A stretch of DNA of 64,000 nucleotides from Rosellinia necatrix (taxonomy: Eukaryota > Ascomycota > Sordariomycetes > Xylariales > Xylariaceae), in NCBI GenBank assembly GCA_021209875.1, contig JAGYVD010000010.1, positions 2,418,001-2,482,000 on the forward strand. Reading direction: 5' to 3'. The position numbers and the translations under genes were made by a program. The notes under the pieces are model-generated. The model was not told the DNA's origin. It was given only the letters and a program-made list of their open reading frames with translations, and did no database searches. Positions 50,116-62,779 of the stretch are shown here, in pieces; within the stretch, counting starts at the first letter, position 1, and each line of letters starts with the position of its first letter.

Positions 50116-51123
50116 AAGGACGACTGGGAAGACGACTGGAAGTTGACCAATAGGTACGGCTCCATACACCTCTGTGCGCATCTCGCCTCGGCAGGACATG
50201 CCTCCATCACCGTGGCCACTTGCTATACGGCCCAGCTCCGTTCCGTCCACCATCAACATGACGGAAGCTGGAAACGCCACTACTGTATGTAGCCGCATTA
50301 ACGACTCCTGGTTGCGCCGTGGCCGAATTGACCAACGAGAAGTCTAGAAGCCACTATTCCAGGGAACATCGTTCGATCGTGCGGGCTGTCCGTTGGTACA
50401 GAAGAGTGCAAGAGTGGAAGAGTGGAAGAAGGTAAACCAGCTAAGTGTGGGGATGGGGGGGAGAGGGGCGGAGGAGGTGGGAGAAGAACGGGTATTTCGT
50501 TATTCCCGTAGTCGCACTCCGTTCGCCAGGATTCGTCATTTAGACGGGTGGGGATTTAGGTTAGTGACCTAGTGTACTTGGTATCCAGTTGTGCAAATAC
50601 GTACACTACAGTGGCCTACACGTCCAGGTCGAGGGTATCCACCTGTTCCGTGCTGATATCGAGTAATCCCGGTTCGCGCATGGCCTGTATCTGCTGCACT
50701 AATTTGGTTGGTCGACGTTCGTCAATTAGCACTAAATTCGAAATATCCCAGACCTCTGCCCAGACCCTCAGGGCTATCAGGGTCCGTCATCCCAAAACCG
50801 ATCCGAGTGTTGCGCGCCGACTCCTGGCTCTGCACATGGCAGCACGGTTGGTCTTAGGCCCGAAAGGGAATTCCGTGTGACGGGGACAACGTGGGAAACG
50901 TGGGAAACGTGGAAAAGCAATTTCTCGTATGTATGGTACTTCTATCACGCTTCATCCCGCCTATGCACATACATACATACGCGCATACATACTTTGTACG
51001 TGCGTTGCAGCGTGGAAGGACGTGCCGTCACAGTGTCTGTTCCCCAACCCACCAAGAGTCTTTTTTTCTTTTTTTTTTTTAACACCGTCGAGAATACACC
51101 GGCGAAAATACACCGTCGAGAAT

Positions 51124-51160
51124 ACATACATACATACATACATACATACATACATACATA
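51124..51160. repeat. (CATA)n microsatellite
   Basis: About nine CATA units 40 nt upstream of the enoyl-CoA hydratase start, just after a T-rich tract at 51060-51080; probably in its 5' UTR or core promoter. Confidence 0.92.
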
Positions 51161-51202
51161 CGTACATCCTACAGCGATACACCGTCGTATACACAAAACA
51201 AC

Positions 51203-52036
51203 ATGGCCGCACCAACCGAGACCCCTCCGCCACCGACGCCAACGTTTCTAAAGCTGTCGTATCCAGCGCCAGCCGTACTCTTGGTGCGGATGGACCGCCC
51301 AAAGGACCTCAACGCCATGTCGACCGCGGGCCAGTGGGAGATGGATTCCGTGTGGAAGTGGTTCGACCTGGAGCCGCGTCTCAGCGTGGCCATCATCACC
51401 GGTACCGGCCGGGCCTTCTCGGCGGGCGCGGACCTCAAGGAGTGGAACAGCTCCATGTCCTCGGACGCGGACCCCAAGAGCCGCATGGGCAACGCGCCCG
51501 CCTTCAAGCCGCTGAGCCGGCGGCTCGGCAAGAAGCCGGTGATCGCGGCCGTCAACGGGCTCGCCATGGGCGGCGGCTGCGAGTTCGTCGTCAACTGCGA
51601 CCTCGTGGTGGCGGCCGAGGACGCGTACTTCGGCCTGCCGGAGGTGCAGAGGGGCATCGCGGCCATCGGGGGCGCGCTGCCGCGGCTGATGCGCACCGTC
51701 GGCCTGCAGCGCGCCTCCGAGTTCGCGCTCACGGGCCGCCGGGCCACGGCCCAGGAGATGCATCAGTGGGGTCTCGTCAACAAGGTCGTGCCCCGCGACC
51801 AGGTCGTGGCCGAGGCCGTCCGGTACGCCGAGATGATCGCACGGAACAGCCCCGACGCCATAATCTGCACGCGCGCGGGCCTGCGCCAGGGCTGGGAGAC
51901 CGCCAGCGTCGAGCGCGCCGTCGAGTGGACGCTCGAGAAGGAATTCGCCGACCTGCAGCGCGGCGAGAACATCCTCGAGGGTCTCCAGGCGTTCGCGGAG
52001 AAGAGGGAGCCGCGATGGAAGGCGAGCAAGCTGTAA
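51203..52036 (+). CDS. Peroxisomal enoyl-CoA hydratase/isomerase (crotonase family)
   Basis: Intronless, 277 residues. Crotonase-fold enzyme acting on enoyl-CoA thioesters. The oxyanion-hole/CoA region reads GRAFSAGADLKEW (about 70-82), and the second oxyanion element is in NGLAMGGGCEFVV followed by FGLPEVQRGI, whose Glu corresponds to a catalytic acid position in hydratases. The chain ends WKASKL, a canonical SKL peroxisomal signal. The start (ACAACATGG) directly follows the CATA repeat leader. Strong G/C third-position use, as in the ligase. Together with the AKL-tagged ligase it could form part of a peroxisomal side-chain shortening pathway. A stop-proximal A-run and AAT/AAAT tract lie at 52035-52084, probably in the 3' UTR. 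Confidence 0.93.
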   Translation: MAAPTETPPPPTPTFLKLSYPAPAVLLVRMDRPKDLNAMSTAGQWEMDSVWKWFDLEPRLSVAIITGTGRAFSAGADLKEWNSSMSSDADPKSRMGNAPAFKPLSRRLGKKPVIAAVNGLAMGGGCEFVVNCDLVVAAEDAYFGLPEVQRGIAAIGGALPRLMRTVGLQRASEFALTGRRATAQEMHQWGLVNKVVPRDQVVAEAVRYAEMIARNSPDAIICTRAGLRQGWETASVERAVEWTLEKEFADLQRGENILEGLQAFAEKREPRWKASKL

Positions 52037-54610
52037 AAAAAAAAAAAAAAATAATAATAATAATAAATAAATAAAAATAAAAATCAACTAATTAATTAAT
52101 TGCTTGGACCCCGCAATCATATGAGGTTTCGATAAATGATTTCTATGTATAGTAGGCGACGACGGAAATAGACGGTAGGCGAGGTTGTGGTTGTTAGTTG
52201 CGCGGATAGTACACTACATACCTAATACGTTACCTCCAACTCGGGTACGTAAGGAAGTATGTATCATGATGTACGTTGCGTATAACGCATTACTAATACT
52301 ACTATGTAGTTACTGTACATACATACTCTGATACTACCTACCTATAAGCGTCGTCGGATACTATACTTATAACGTCGCCTAACCTATAGCATGAATATGT
52401 CTACGGTACCGAGTCGTCATCTATACCTAGTCCTTGGAGCCTACATACACCACACAGGCAGTATATACGTATACTTGTACGTACATACATCACACACCTC
52501 CCTCAGCATAACACAAAGATACTACGTAGACACAGGAGAAGCCTGAGGATTCGGCACTTCGATGATTAGTATAAGACGCTACTACTAGTAGTAATTAGTA
52601 GTATGCGTTCATCTTAGCAGTAGCCACTAGGACTCTGGTCGGGAAGTGGGCAATAGTGAAAAGCGTGCAGGATATGTTTACAGCCGTAGCAGTGTTCCAC
52701 TATGCAGGTGGGACTGATCCGGACGCTCCAGCTGAGGAGGGCTCGTTCCCATTGGCCACAAATAGAGAGGACGTTAGTCTTGGATGTCGCCGTGATTCTT
52801 GCCGATCATCCCTGAAATAGGACAAGGGAGCTAGCTATACTAGTCTACCATGATAGTCTCAGGCTCGGTACCCGTTTCGTCCCCGCTGTTGCAGTTAGCG
52901 TAGTCGGCGGTACACTACACTACACTCTATCTATCGCTACCAAGACAGCCACATCTCGCGTATTCCCTTGCACTACGGACCCCTAGTGTCTTTTTGAACA
53001 CTTGATCTAGTCGCGGGCCAGGGTTGATGGTTTTCTGAATTCGACATCTTCAGCTCTCTCCTTCCTGCGACGTTTCAATTCGTGAACACGAACCTGGGCA
53101 CCTGTATCCGAGCGTTTCGGGAACAAAACGTGAATTCTCATGCAGAGAATACTCGCATTGAATCCGGCTATCCGGATATGCAAACGTCGCCGCCAATGCC
53201 TGCCCGTCTGCGCCCAACTGCATTAGCGAACTGAAACAATTCCGGCCTTTGACAGAATTGGAAGAAAGCAAATCCAGAACATAGCCTACCTTCCATACAT
53301 AAGTACATACCTGCACACACACGTACATACGTACATACGTACATATTTTAGGTTCGCACTGACATATCTATGTATATAGACTATCAAGATTAGTGCGTGT
53401 TAGCTCGACATTGAGTTTTTAACACCACGTTTTCTCCATCTTCGATGCGTGTTCGGATGCATACGATGTTACCTAACGTGGCAGCCATGGGTCATTATTA
53501 AACCGATGTCTCCTCTGATTGATACAGTGTAAGAACGCCGTGTAGAACCTACCAAGCTATTTCTGTCAACCAGAACGATCGATGCCTTCCATGGTGATAA
53601 CTCTTGACCACTATCGTGGTTCACGATCCCGTCGTGGAGCTCTCTACTAACCATCCCCATCTACGGGTATCCATCCATTCATACATACAACATACATATA
53701 TGCATACATACTGTATTACACCCCAGTCACGATATGGGGAGGGATCTCTGGACGATTACTAAGAGTGGACAAGTGGAGGTGGCGCATTGTTACTCTCGCT
53801 TCGACTGGTGCGCTGCACAGTTTACCGGCAGCGATCCAGGATGTTCTCGTCGCAACCAAGATATAACGTACCCGGGTTCGAGATACTGGGGTCTCTTCTG
53901 GGGGGGGAGAGGACGCTTGGGGAGAGCACACCGGGGGGCAGAAGACACCGGGGAGAGAGGACACCGGGGAGAGAGGACACTGGGGAGGGAGGATCGCAAA
54001 GATACCAAGGCAGAACCAAGGCAGACCAAGGCAGAGACCAAGGATACTACATACTACACTATGTAACCAGACGAGGTGGGCTTTTCGGCATTTCCACCAC
54101 CGACTGGACCGCCACCGTTAAGGCATAATTGGCCTCCATCATCCAGGCTACTAAATGCTACACTAGACTAGTGTACATGTGTCCTGGTAATGTAGGCCTT
54201 TCGGACGACGAGGATCATCTGAAAATCTCCCCAGTCAGTCTAGTCTCAATACGGTGGACCTCATCCCCCCCCCTACGACGCCACTGGTCTTCAAGTCGCC
54301 AAGCGCTATACCAAGTCCACACCGGACCCAATCCAGTATATCGACCGTAATGCACGGAAGCGTTCGCGTGCGCGCAGCACCAACGAAGCTTTAATAAACC
54401 TAGTTGCGATCCCCCACGTGCGGAAATCGTGGGTTACGCATGTCATTCACTCTTCTTCCTTTCTTCACTTACCTTTTCCTATTCCGTTCGGTGAGGGCCG
54501 AGGGAAGCAGATTCCAGCACAGAAAATCCCGTCCGAGAGTTCAGTTGTAGTAGAAGTTGTAGAAGTTGTAGCAGTGTGGGAAGTATAGGCGGCGGGCAAG
54601 AGACGAAATC
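52037..54610. other. 2.6 kb gene-poor spacer
   Basis: An AT-rich 3' flank with A and AAT runs, then scattered CATA/GTAC units (53320-53345), and the 16-nt repeat at 53928-53992. No gene supported; the right end is the MFS promoter. Confidence 0.6.
53928..53992. repeat. 16-nt minisatellite, unit GACACCGGGGAGAGAG
   Basis: Two perfect units and one near-perfect, with a more degenerate unit upstream, followed by a short AAGGCAGA-type repeat at about 54005-54040. G/A-rich on the plus strand. Confidence 0.85.
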
Positions 54611-56737
54611 ATGGCGGACGAGAAGGAAATCATGGCGACCACGACCACCCTCGACGCCGAGAAGATGTCGGAGCTCTCGCGCGATCAGCAGACTGTTGTC
54701 GATCGCGACGACGATGCTGTATCCGTTCGCAAAGAGGCTCTTGGTGACGATCTCCCTGAGGGCTACTTCTACTCCATCGGCTTTCTAGGAGCCCTGGCTG
54801 TAAGTGGCTTCGAAACAACCCGGATGATATCTGTCTTCCTAATACTGACAACCGTCTCTAGGGCTTCTGCCTCTCCTCCATATCCGCTTATATCTTTTTG
54901 CTTTTCCCAACCAATATTTTGGCTTTTATTAATGCGGATATCGGTACGTTCACCCAATCTTCCATCACGCCAAGCTGTGTCAAACTGACGATATCGCTTA
55001 TACAGGTCCCAGCCCGTATATCTCTTGGGTCAATATTGGCCGAACCCTGGCCTTATCATTCACTTACACAGTTCTCGGCCGTCTCTCCGATCTTTTCGGG
55101 CGACGATGGTTTTTCATCATTGGCAACATTGTAGCCCTTGTCGGCATCGTCATTTGCTCGACGGCTCAAAATGTCAACACGTTGATTGTGGGCAGCACGA
55201 TTTACGGTATTGGTGAGACGGTGCAGTTGAGCTTCAACGTAGCCATTGGCGAACTGGTCCCGAATAAGTACCGTCCCACGGTTCTGTCCTTCATCTTCGC
55301 TACAAGTGCGCCCATTGCCGGTATTGGTTCTGTCATCTGTTCGTAGCACCTGCCCCTTTTTCCCACGGACCACACACTAACATGGAATGAAAGCTCGCGC
55401 TATCTACAACAACCCGAATCTAGGCTGGCGATGGACCTACCACATCAACACCATCGTCGTTGCCGTTGCCGTCGTACTCCTTTTCTTCTTTTACCACCCC
55501 CCGACCTTTGATCTCCTCCACGAAAGGAAGACCAAGCGACAAGTCCTCAAACAGCTCGACTGTAAGTGGCAAAGGAGCGTGGAGAGGGTACTATCATGAA
55601 GACTAATCAGGGGATCTTAGATGTCGGTACTTTCTTGTGGATTGCTGGCCTCACACTCTTCCTTATCGGCATCAGCGTCGGCGGCACCGTCTACCCTTGG
55701 AAATCGGCCACGACTCTTTCGACAATTGTCGTTGGCGGTGTGCTTCTCATTATTCTATTCTTCTACGAAAGCTATGCCGACCTCGAGTATCCCGCGATTC
55801 CCGTCAAGTTCTTCCGCAACCGCGGCTTCATCAGTTTGGTTGCCTGCGCTACAGTCGCGACCGTATGTTACCCCTGAATGTAAACGACGAAGAATTCGGC
55901 TCACGCTTGCATAGATGTTTTACTACTCGGCTGTGCTTCTCTGGCCGCAGCAAGTCAGGGCACTGTTCACCACCGATATTACTTACGGCGGTTGGCTCTC
56001 GGTAAGAACATTCCCCTATCCCTGCCCCTTATAACGTACTTCAGCTAAGATGGTTCTCCTAGGCTACTGTTCCCAGCGCCACGGCTATCGGACAGGTTGC
56101 GGGTGGTTTCATTGTTAAAGGAAAAGTCAACGTTCGGTATTTTATGATCTTCTCGACATTCGCAATGGTTGGCATTGTTGGATCTCTGGCGGCCCTCACC
56201 CCGAACAGCCTCAGCACCGGAGTTGCCCTGACGCTCGTTGGACCTTTCTTCGTCGGTGTGATCGAGTTGGTAGCATTGGCTATCGCACCACTGTTCTGTA
56301 AACCCGAGGATATCGGCTTGGCATCCGGCCTACTCGCTTCGATCCGCTCCGCCGGTGGTTCCATCGCCGTCACTGTCTACAGCACAATCCTGTCGAACCG
56401 CCTCAAATACACCATCCCTACCAACATCGGCCCAGTCGCCGTTGCCGCCGGTTTGCCCGAGGACGAGGTGCCAGCCCTTGCGAAGGCCATCCTCGGCGGA
56501 ACTCTCGCAAAGTTCCCCGGTCTGACGACGTCTATCTCACAAGCCGTCACCTCCGTCCTGCCGACAGCCTACTCGCAAGCCTACCAGACCGTGTACCTGG
56601 CGAGTTTCGGCTTTGGCGCCATCGCCATCGTCGGCTGTCTATTTGCGAAAGACGCCCGTGACCTCATGACTGACAAGGTCGAGCGGAAGATGCACAGGAC
56701 GGTGGGTGGGAAAGGCGACGCGACGGACAACATTTAG
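54611..56737 (+). CDS. MFS transporter of the TRI12/siderophore-efflux family
   Basis: Seven exons, 54611-54799, 54862-54943, 55006-55338, 55394-55561, 55621-55862, 55915-56001 and 56063-56737, giving 591 residues with phase kept at all six introns. A hydrophilic N terminus (about 1-50, DLPEGYFYS) precedes about 14 membrane segments. The loop after TM3 reads GRLSDLFGRRWFF, the MFS signature, and SPYISWVNIGRTLA, SAPIAGIGSVI and LGWRWTYHI are typical of the TRI12 type. Plasma-membrane proton antiporters of this type export secondary metabolites or siderophores. The nearest clear genes are GH43 (1.6 kb downstream) and the enoyl-CoA hydratase (2.6 kb upstream), neither a biosynthetic core enzyme, so the cargo cannot be assigned. 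Confidence 0.94.
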
Positions 56738-58334
56738 ATGCGAAAATATGACTTAGGTATCATGACTCAATAAGCATGACGATTCAACAGGTTCGGCTAC
56801 ATGAATTGGTTATCGTATACCGACGTAACGCCACATACGTACATACATGAGATTTCACTCTTTCATGCTCTCTCGTACATAATTTAATACTCCCTGTATC
56901 TATAAGTAGAAGTAGTTCCTAAGCGATACCCAGTCGTTTCAATTCAACAATTTCCTGCCGATTTGATCATACCAATATCGGGAGCATTCTCTTCATGCAT
57001 TCCCTTCCTCTTTGCTTAGCAAAAGGTGTTCATTACCAATCTCACCATCTCATCTCGTATTAATCTCAGATGACGTTAGAATTGCCGTTATTTTGTGCCT
57101 AGGCTGCATAACTACTGACTCGTGCACGTATTTTAACACGCAAGGAAATCCCTGGAAGGTTGCATATTCATTTTTGGCGTGGATTGATTGCCCCCCGGTC
57201 GGTCTGCCAAACTCCAAGTTTACCCTCTATCGCCGACCGTGTGCCAGTATCATGGGATCGGCCAAATGATGTCGTATTCTGGCCTCTAGACCCGAACTTG
57301 GCTCGCGTGGCGAGATTGCTGGGAATCCTAATTCTGTCACGACCAGACCCATGCGATATTGCCTACCATCTCTAATTTCAACGGTCCTGGGGTTGTATGA
57401 GGTCAGCATGTGTTAGACACCGCTCTTATAGGTGGCTGCGGTGATAAGTGAGGTTAGTGGGCTACAAGGTTGCAATCCTGCCTACGGAGATGCATGTGGG
57501 TGCAGGTTGAATTCCTTCCGTTTTAAGACATAGTCAGTTAGCATCCTCTCTCTCTCTCTGTTTGTGGCGCTTGTTTGTGTCTCACTCGCTACTTCTTCCC
57601 TGTATATATTCACCGACCCAGGTGTTCGGTTCAGCAACGCTGGAAACACAGATGCAATCTAGATAATGCTCGATAGGCGTTGTGTTAGTTCAACCAGTCA
57701 ATGCACTACATCTGCTTATCTCGATTGGGTAGGCGCTCAATATAGGTACTTAGATCTATCATGGGATTGAAGCCCCTTGCGTCATCGTTCCGGTTCCAGC
57801 TTCAACAGCAAGACATTGTGCAACAATGACAGAAACCAATTGTCCAATTGGCATGCCCTCACCTTTTCGTCCCCGGCCCTCGCTCCCCTGTATTGTGGGG
57901 GAGCAAGCTACCTGGGTATTGCGGGGTATTGCGGGGTACCCGGCTCGCGATATTATAAGTCGGTCGAGACACCTGCCTGCATTCTGCTCTGGCTGCTAAC
58001 TACGTACGGCAAGAGGAGAACTCGATTGTCCCGGTTATGATTTAGGTACGAGCTTAGGATCGAGCGTGCATGCATACTATGATACTAGCAGCAGCACCTT
58101 TTTTTTTTTCTTTTTTTTTCTTTTCTTTTTTTTTTTCTCCCGCTCTCCTCGTCAGGAATTGAGTTAGTATTAAAGGCTGATGGCATCTCATGACGGTAGT
58201 AGTAGAATCCTATGCGACTGACTTTCACTTCGCTGTACCCTCTTCCCTCGATCTGCCATCGCCGAGGAACTCACGGGAGGAGAAGCATAGAGAGACCATC
58301 TTATATCTCTAGCTAGACTAGCAGCGCGGGCGCC
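56738..58334. other. 1.6 kb spacer upstream of GH43
   Basis: MFS 3' UTR and GH43 promoter. Contains a CT run (about 57546-57560) and a long polypyrimidine tract (58099-58140) about 200 nt upstream of the GH43 start. No gene seen. Confidence 0.65.
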
Positions 58335-59970
58335 ATGAAAAGGTTGTCTCTTGCAGAGGTTGCCGCCCTGGCATCCTGCATGGGATGTCTCGCCGTCGCC
58401 TCGGCCCAGGTCTTCGATCCCAACCAGGGCACGACGGACGGATGGGACCCTGCCGTCGTCGGCACCAACAAGACCACCAATGCCACGTACTCCAACCCCG
58501 TCATGACCCTCAATGTCGGCGATCCTTTCATGACCAAGTACAACGACGAGAGCGGCGACAGCTGGTATCTCTTCACGTACACCACGGGCACCAATGTCAC
58601 CCTCAAGCGGTCGAGGTACCTCACCGACAATTGGGACCATGCCGAATCCCGCGCCATCTTCAACCCGGATCCCGAGTCCGGAGAGCCTTGGTCGACGAGC
58701 CTCTGGGCGCCGGAGATGCACAACATCTCGGGATCGTGGTACGCCATATTTACCGCCACCTCGGACGGTGATAACCCGGTACCATTACTGGATGCCATGT
58801 GCCCTATCAATTGCCCTGTATGTCAAATCCCGTCCCTAAGCAGAGTGATGAGACTGGGTGACCATAGATTCCTTATTCGACGGCAAAACTAACGTGTTCA
58901 TATAGGCCATCAACCACCGTATGTTCGTTCTAGCAGCTGACGGTCCGGATCCGTGGACCGCAAAGTACTCGCTGAAGCCGATGCTGGACACATACGACCA
59001 ATTCGCCATCGACGGGACCTACTTCCAGTACGAGAACCAGCTGTACCACATTTACTCCTGCTGGGAGGAGAAGTACTCGGCATGGCCGGCCAACCTCTGC
59101 ATCACCAAGATGTCGGGCCCCTGGACCATCAACTCGACCCTGCTCGAGCGCCGCACCATCAGTATCCCGGACCAACCGTGGGAGCAAGTGCCCGTAAGTG
59201 ACACGTCGAGGAAGTTAGGTTTCGTTTATACTATGCCAGAGAGTTAATTTGGGCGCTCATCCAGTACGGAAGACCGATCCGGCTCGCGACCAATGAAGGA
59301 CCTCAACAGCTCACAAACCCCAAGACGGGGCAGAACTTCGTCATCTATTCTGCGGCTCGCGTTAATACGCCCTTCTACTGCCTGGGGATGCTGGAACTCG
59401 TCGGAAACGACCCCATGCAATATCAGTCGTGGAAGAAGCACAAAGACGGCGTAAGTAAATCACCAGCGGTGCTTTTATCCATTTATCTCTCTCATAAAAA
59501 GGAAAAAAAAAGAAAAAGAAAAAAAACAACTAGCGCGGGGTTTAGGAGATGGAGAAATGGCGACAGGAAGCTTCCCCATCTTCACTTACAGCGTATACCC
59601 CAAAAGTTGAACACACTCACACCCTGATTGGGAAATGGGCGATATCCCGGCAAAATAGCCAAATAATCACTAACCACATCTTCCTTCATAGTGCGTGTTC
59701 CACCAGAACACAGTCGCGGGCGTCTACGGCACGGGCCACGCGTCCTTCACGACATCACCGGATGGGTCGGAGGACTACATCGTGTACCACGCCATGACGA
59801 CGCCGAACCCGCCTGCGGACATCTACCGGACCGCGCGCATCCAGAAGTTCACATGGAACGAGGCGGACGGCACGCCCAAGTTCCCGCTGGCCGAGAACGG
59901 TCCCTTCGACGTGCCGGCGGGCCAGAAGGAGCTGACCGCGTCGGGTTATGCGGTTTTGAATAACGAATAG
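58335..59970 (+). CDS. Secreted glycoside hydrolase family 43 (arabinofuranosidase/xylosidase type)
   Basis: Four exons, 58335-58817, 58906-59193, 59265-59450 and 59692-59970, give 411 residues. A signal peptide (about 1-25, ending ASAQ) is followed by a five-bladed propeller. Likely catalytic acids: the base in VGDPFMTKY, the middle Asp in IDGTYFQYENQLYHIYS, and the acid Glu in TNEGPQQL. WAPEMHNISGSWYAIFTA is the usual family stretch. It would trim arabinose or xylose side chains of plant cell-wall hemicellulose outside the cell. Exon 1 and exon 4 are GC-rich; intron 3 is 241 nt with an A-rich block, larger than the other introns of the window. Several N-glycosylation sequons. The substrate cannot be told from the family alone. 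Confidence 0.92.
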
Positions 59971-60508
59971 ATACCACTACTTTACGCCTGAATAGAAATA
60001 AACATCTACAAGCTCCGTGATGGGAATAGAATGCGCTGTTGGCGAGCATTCGCGAACAGCGGAATTTCATGCAACTCATTCGGGGGATATGGAACCCTCA
60101 ATGAAAGGAACACCGCGACAACGCCAGTGACCTATGCTAGTATACTAAAAGACGAAGGCGGATGAGATTCCAGCTCTATCCTTACCTTCAATTATTCGGA
60201 CTCGTTATACCCAAACCCCTATTCCTCATACCCCCTAAAAATAATGCCCGACCTAAGCGTAGCCCCCGTCTAATGCATGGTTTTTATCGTATGAGTCATA
60301 TCCTCGTGAACCAAAAAAAAAAAATCAACCGCCCACACCCTCTTCCACGATTTAGAAAACATTCGAATAACCACAACCACCCCCGCCGCGACCAGCGCAG
60401 CAGACGCCCCAACACGCCCCCGCCCCCGCCGCGACGGCGCCGCCGTCGAGCCCACGGGGGCGGCCCACCTCGTCCCGAAACGCGCCGAGGACGTTCCCCG
60501 GCGGCCAG

Positions 60509-60640
60509 TTACTCGCAGGCGAGATACCAGCCGCGGTAGGCGTTCGTCGTGGTGCGGAGGATCGCGGACACGAAGGCGGCGTGGTCCGTGAAGGAGGGCT
60601 CTGCGCTTGGGGCGGTCGGGGGGTGGTTGTTTATGGTCAT
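60509..60640 (-). CDS. Possible small protein (43 codons or longer if spliced)
   Basis: From an ATG at 60640, MTINNHPPTAPSAEPSFTD continues to an amphipathic segment (FVSAILRTTTNAYRGWYL) and a stop at 60509. Just downstream in another frame is a hydrophobic stretch (VGASAALVAAGVVVVIRMF, about 60345-60400) followed by basic residues, like a membrane anchor. The two could be parts of one small membrane protein joined by an intron or separated by a frameshift. The evidence is weak: no clear splice pair was found. Confidence 0.3.
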   Translation of the reverse strand: MTINNHPPTAPSAEPSFTDHAAFVSAILRTTTNAYRGWYLACE

Positions 60641-61084
60641 GGTTGGGTTCTGGGCCGTGGAGGGCGGTGGGAAGAGGGAGAGAGGGTTGTGAGGAGGGAG
60701 AGGTGGAAAAAGGAGAGCCCTGGGGCTCCCGGGTTGGGCTGCTGTTAGTCGTGAGAGGCATGGGTTTGGGGGTGAGGGCGAGATGGTGGATTGTGTGAAA
60801 TATGTTGGGACATCGTGTGGGGGGGTCGAGCTTCGACTGGATTCTTTTCTTATCTTGGGATACAAAGAAATAAATTGCCCATTGTGTCCCTGGTCACAAA
60901 TGCTTTATAGTCGGAGACTTTCTTTTTGCCGAAGTGCGCTGAATGAATCGTTGTTCATGAGATCTACAGTTGACTTGGTTCAGCGTCTAAGCAACCCTGT
61001 TCCTGCAAATAAGCGTTTGGATTAAGCGCTGCGGGGAAATGTTGGGGTAGCAGATGCGCCTAAATTACCTACCTAGCACCTAGC

Positions 61085-61128
61085 ACTACTACAACTACTG
61101 CTACTACTACTACTACTACTACTACTAC
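61085..61128. repeat. (CTA)n microsatellite
   Basis: About twelve CTA units with one interruption, flanked on both sides by copies of CCTACCTAGCACCT. Confidence 0.9.
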
Positions 61129-62660
61129 CTACCTAGCACCTGGCACCTAGCGCCCTGGTTAAACAGAACGAACCTATAGTGCTGTGTCGCTTTTGCCACA
61201 TCTTTAAGCGGAAGGCTTCTACTGCACACTTGACACCACGAGTATATCCGAAGGGAGCAGCCTCCCCGGAATCAAGCGCGTGACCCCTTGGTCAACTCAT
61301 CACAGAGAGGCCCTTCAGGGTCATGGGGGTGCGATCGGATCTACGGTGGCCAGCACGAGCAGCTTGCTGTATTAAGGCGTTACAGCAGTGAACGAACTGC
61401 GATGTGCTCATGCGGAAGCTCACCTCTGAAGATGTTTCGGTCACAACTAACTATCACAGGCTCAGCCTACTTATAAGAAAATATAGGAAATTTCCGGTAC
61501 GAGTAAGAATGCTGGTAGGGCCTCAACATAGGGTGTTCTAGATGTGAGGTTTTGAAGAAACCAGAGGACCAATATCGGAGATACGATTCATCCTCTAAAG
61601 CACCTAATCCTTCTACTTCGAGCATCGGCAAAATAGTCGAATGAAGTTGAAAACTAAAATAAATAGGCACAAAGATAATTCATTTGCATTCGTTTCTATT
61701 GTTGTACTCGTCTTTCACGTTTTCATTCGACTGTTTAATCGATCTTTGGATATTTCCACAAGCGAGTGTCTGGCCTAGCATGAGTCCGGGGTGATGCCTG
61801 CTTCTAATCGTCATTGTGGATCCGGTCGATAAGGGCAATGGGGCGATAAGGGCCAATTACCAATCGGCTTTGGGTACGATGGATGCCCCAAATCCGAAAA
61901 CTGAGGCCGGATATCCATCTCTTGTCTTGGCTTATACCGCCGACTAGTTGCGAACTGAACGCAAGACGTGCTTGATCCCGGACTCGGAAAGCCGTCGTGA
62001 ATACTGTCTTATGGATTCACAGAAATCAAGTGGCAAACAACAAACGATTGGTAACTCCATCAATATGTAATCGAGTGTGGGTTGTATAGTCAGTCTACTG
62101 ACTCTAGCATCCTGCTAACTGTACTCGACTATCCAAACTAGGTAGGGAATCGGATTTAATGGTATTAGATCGAGAAACAGTGGCCGGTGTGAACGCTTTT
62201 CGGCATAATGTACCTCGGGGATTAAATAGCACAACGCGGTTAGTCAAGTATTGAGCTAGAATCTCGGCTCCATCACACCGCGCAACCCCGGCGCCCTACC
62301 CGGATCGGCATTACAACTTCAGCTCTAAGCCCGGTGAACAGCTCCCTAGCTCGCCTCCGGGGATACGGCAACACACACCCTCGCCTCGCCTCCTGGTATC
62401 ATGACGCCGGCGTTAAAGATATTGGGGATTGCTGACGATAATTAGGGGAGGGGGGAGGGGTGGTTAGACGGTAGGTAGCAGGCAATACATCACCATGAGC
62501 GGAATTAGACCATTCGACAAGGCGCGCGAGCGACCGAGCGAGTCAGGGAGGGAAAGTATAAAATAAGGATGAAGTCCCAAAGACCGTCAATGAGGCTACA
62601 GACAACGAGTCAATCACTATCATCTTCCCACGGCACATACTCGATACAGCCAACGGCGAC

Positions 62661-62661
<1 letters not shown>

Positions 62662-62694
<33 letters not shown>
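62662..62694. repeat. (CA)n microsatellite
   Basis: About sixteen CA units roughly 90 nt upstream of the SDR start, so likely in its 5' leader or core promoter. Confidence 0.93.
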
Positions 62695-62695
<1 letters not shown>

Positions 62696-62779
62696 GACAC
62701 GCAAGATAGAACTCCTTATTGCTCTCCTCTCTTGCAACAACCCCCTTATACCCTTTTCAAAACACCAAAAAAAAAAAAA

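Larger units (their letters stand above)
48160..51202. other. 3 kb divergent intergenic region, ligase to hydratase
   Basis: Should hold the promoters of both peroxisomal genes. Repeats: three GATGAGATG-type units near 49026-49055, the 9-nt repeat at 50075-50115 and the CATA tract at 51124-51160. No gene was supported. Confidence 0.6.
59971..62779. other. Gene-poor spacer before the SDR
   Basis: About 2.8 kb. It has a possible small minus-strand gene near 60.3-60.6 kb, a (CTA)n tract at 61085-61128, and a (CA)n tract just before the SDR. The rest shows no coding sequence. Confidence 0.55.

Noticed and set aside
50929..52074. 381-codon plus frame overlapping the enoyl-CoA hydratase
   Set aside because: It reads the CATA repeat and then the wrong frame of the crotonase gene, giving an Arg/Gly/His-rich shadow.
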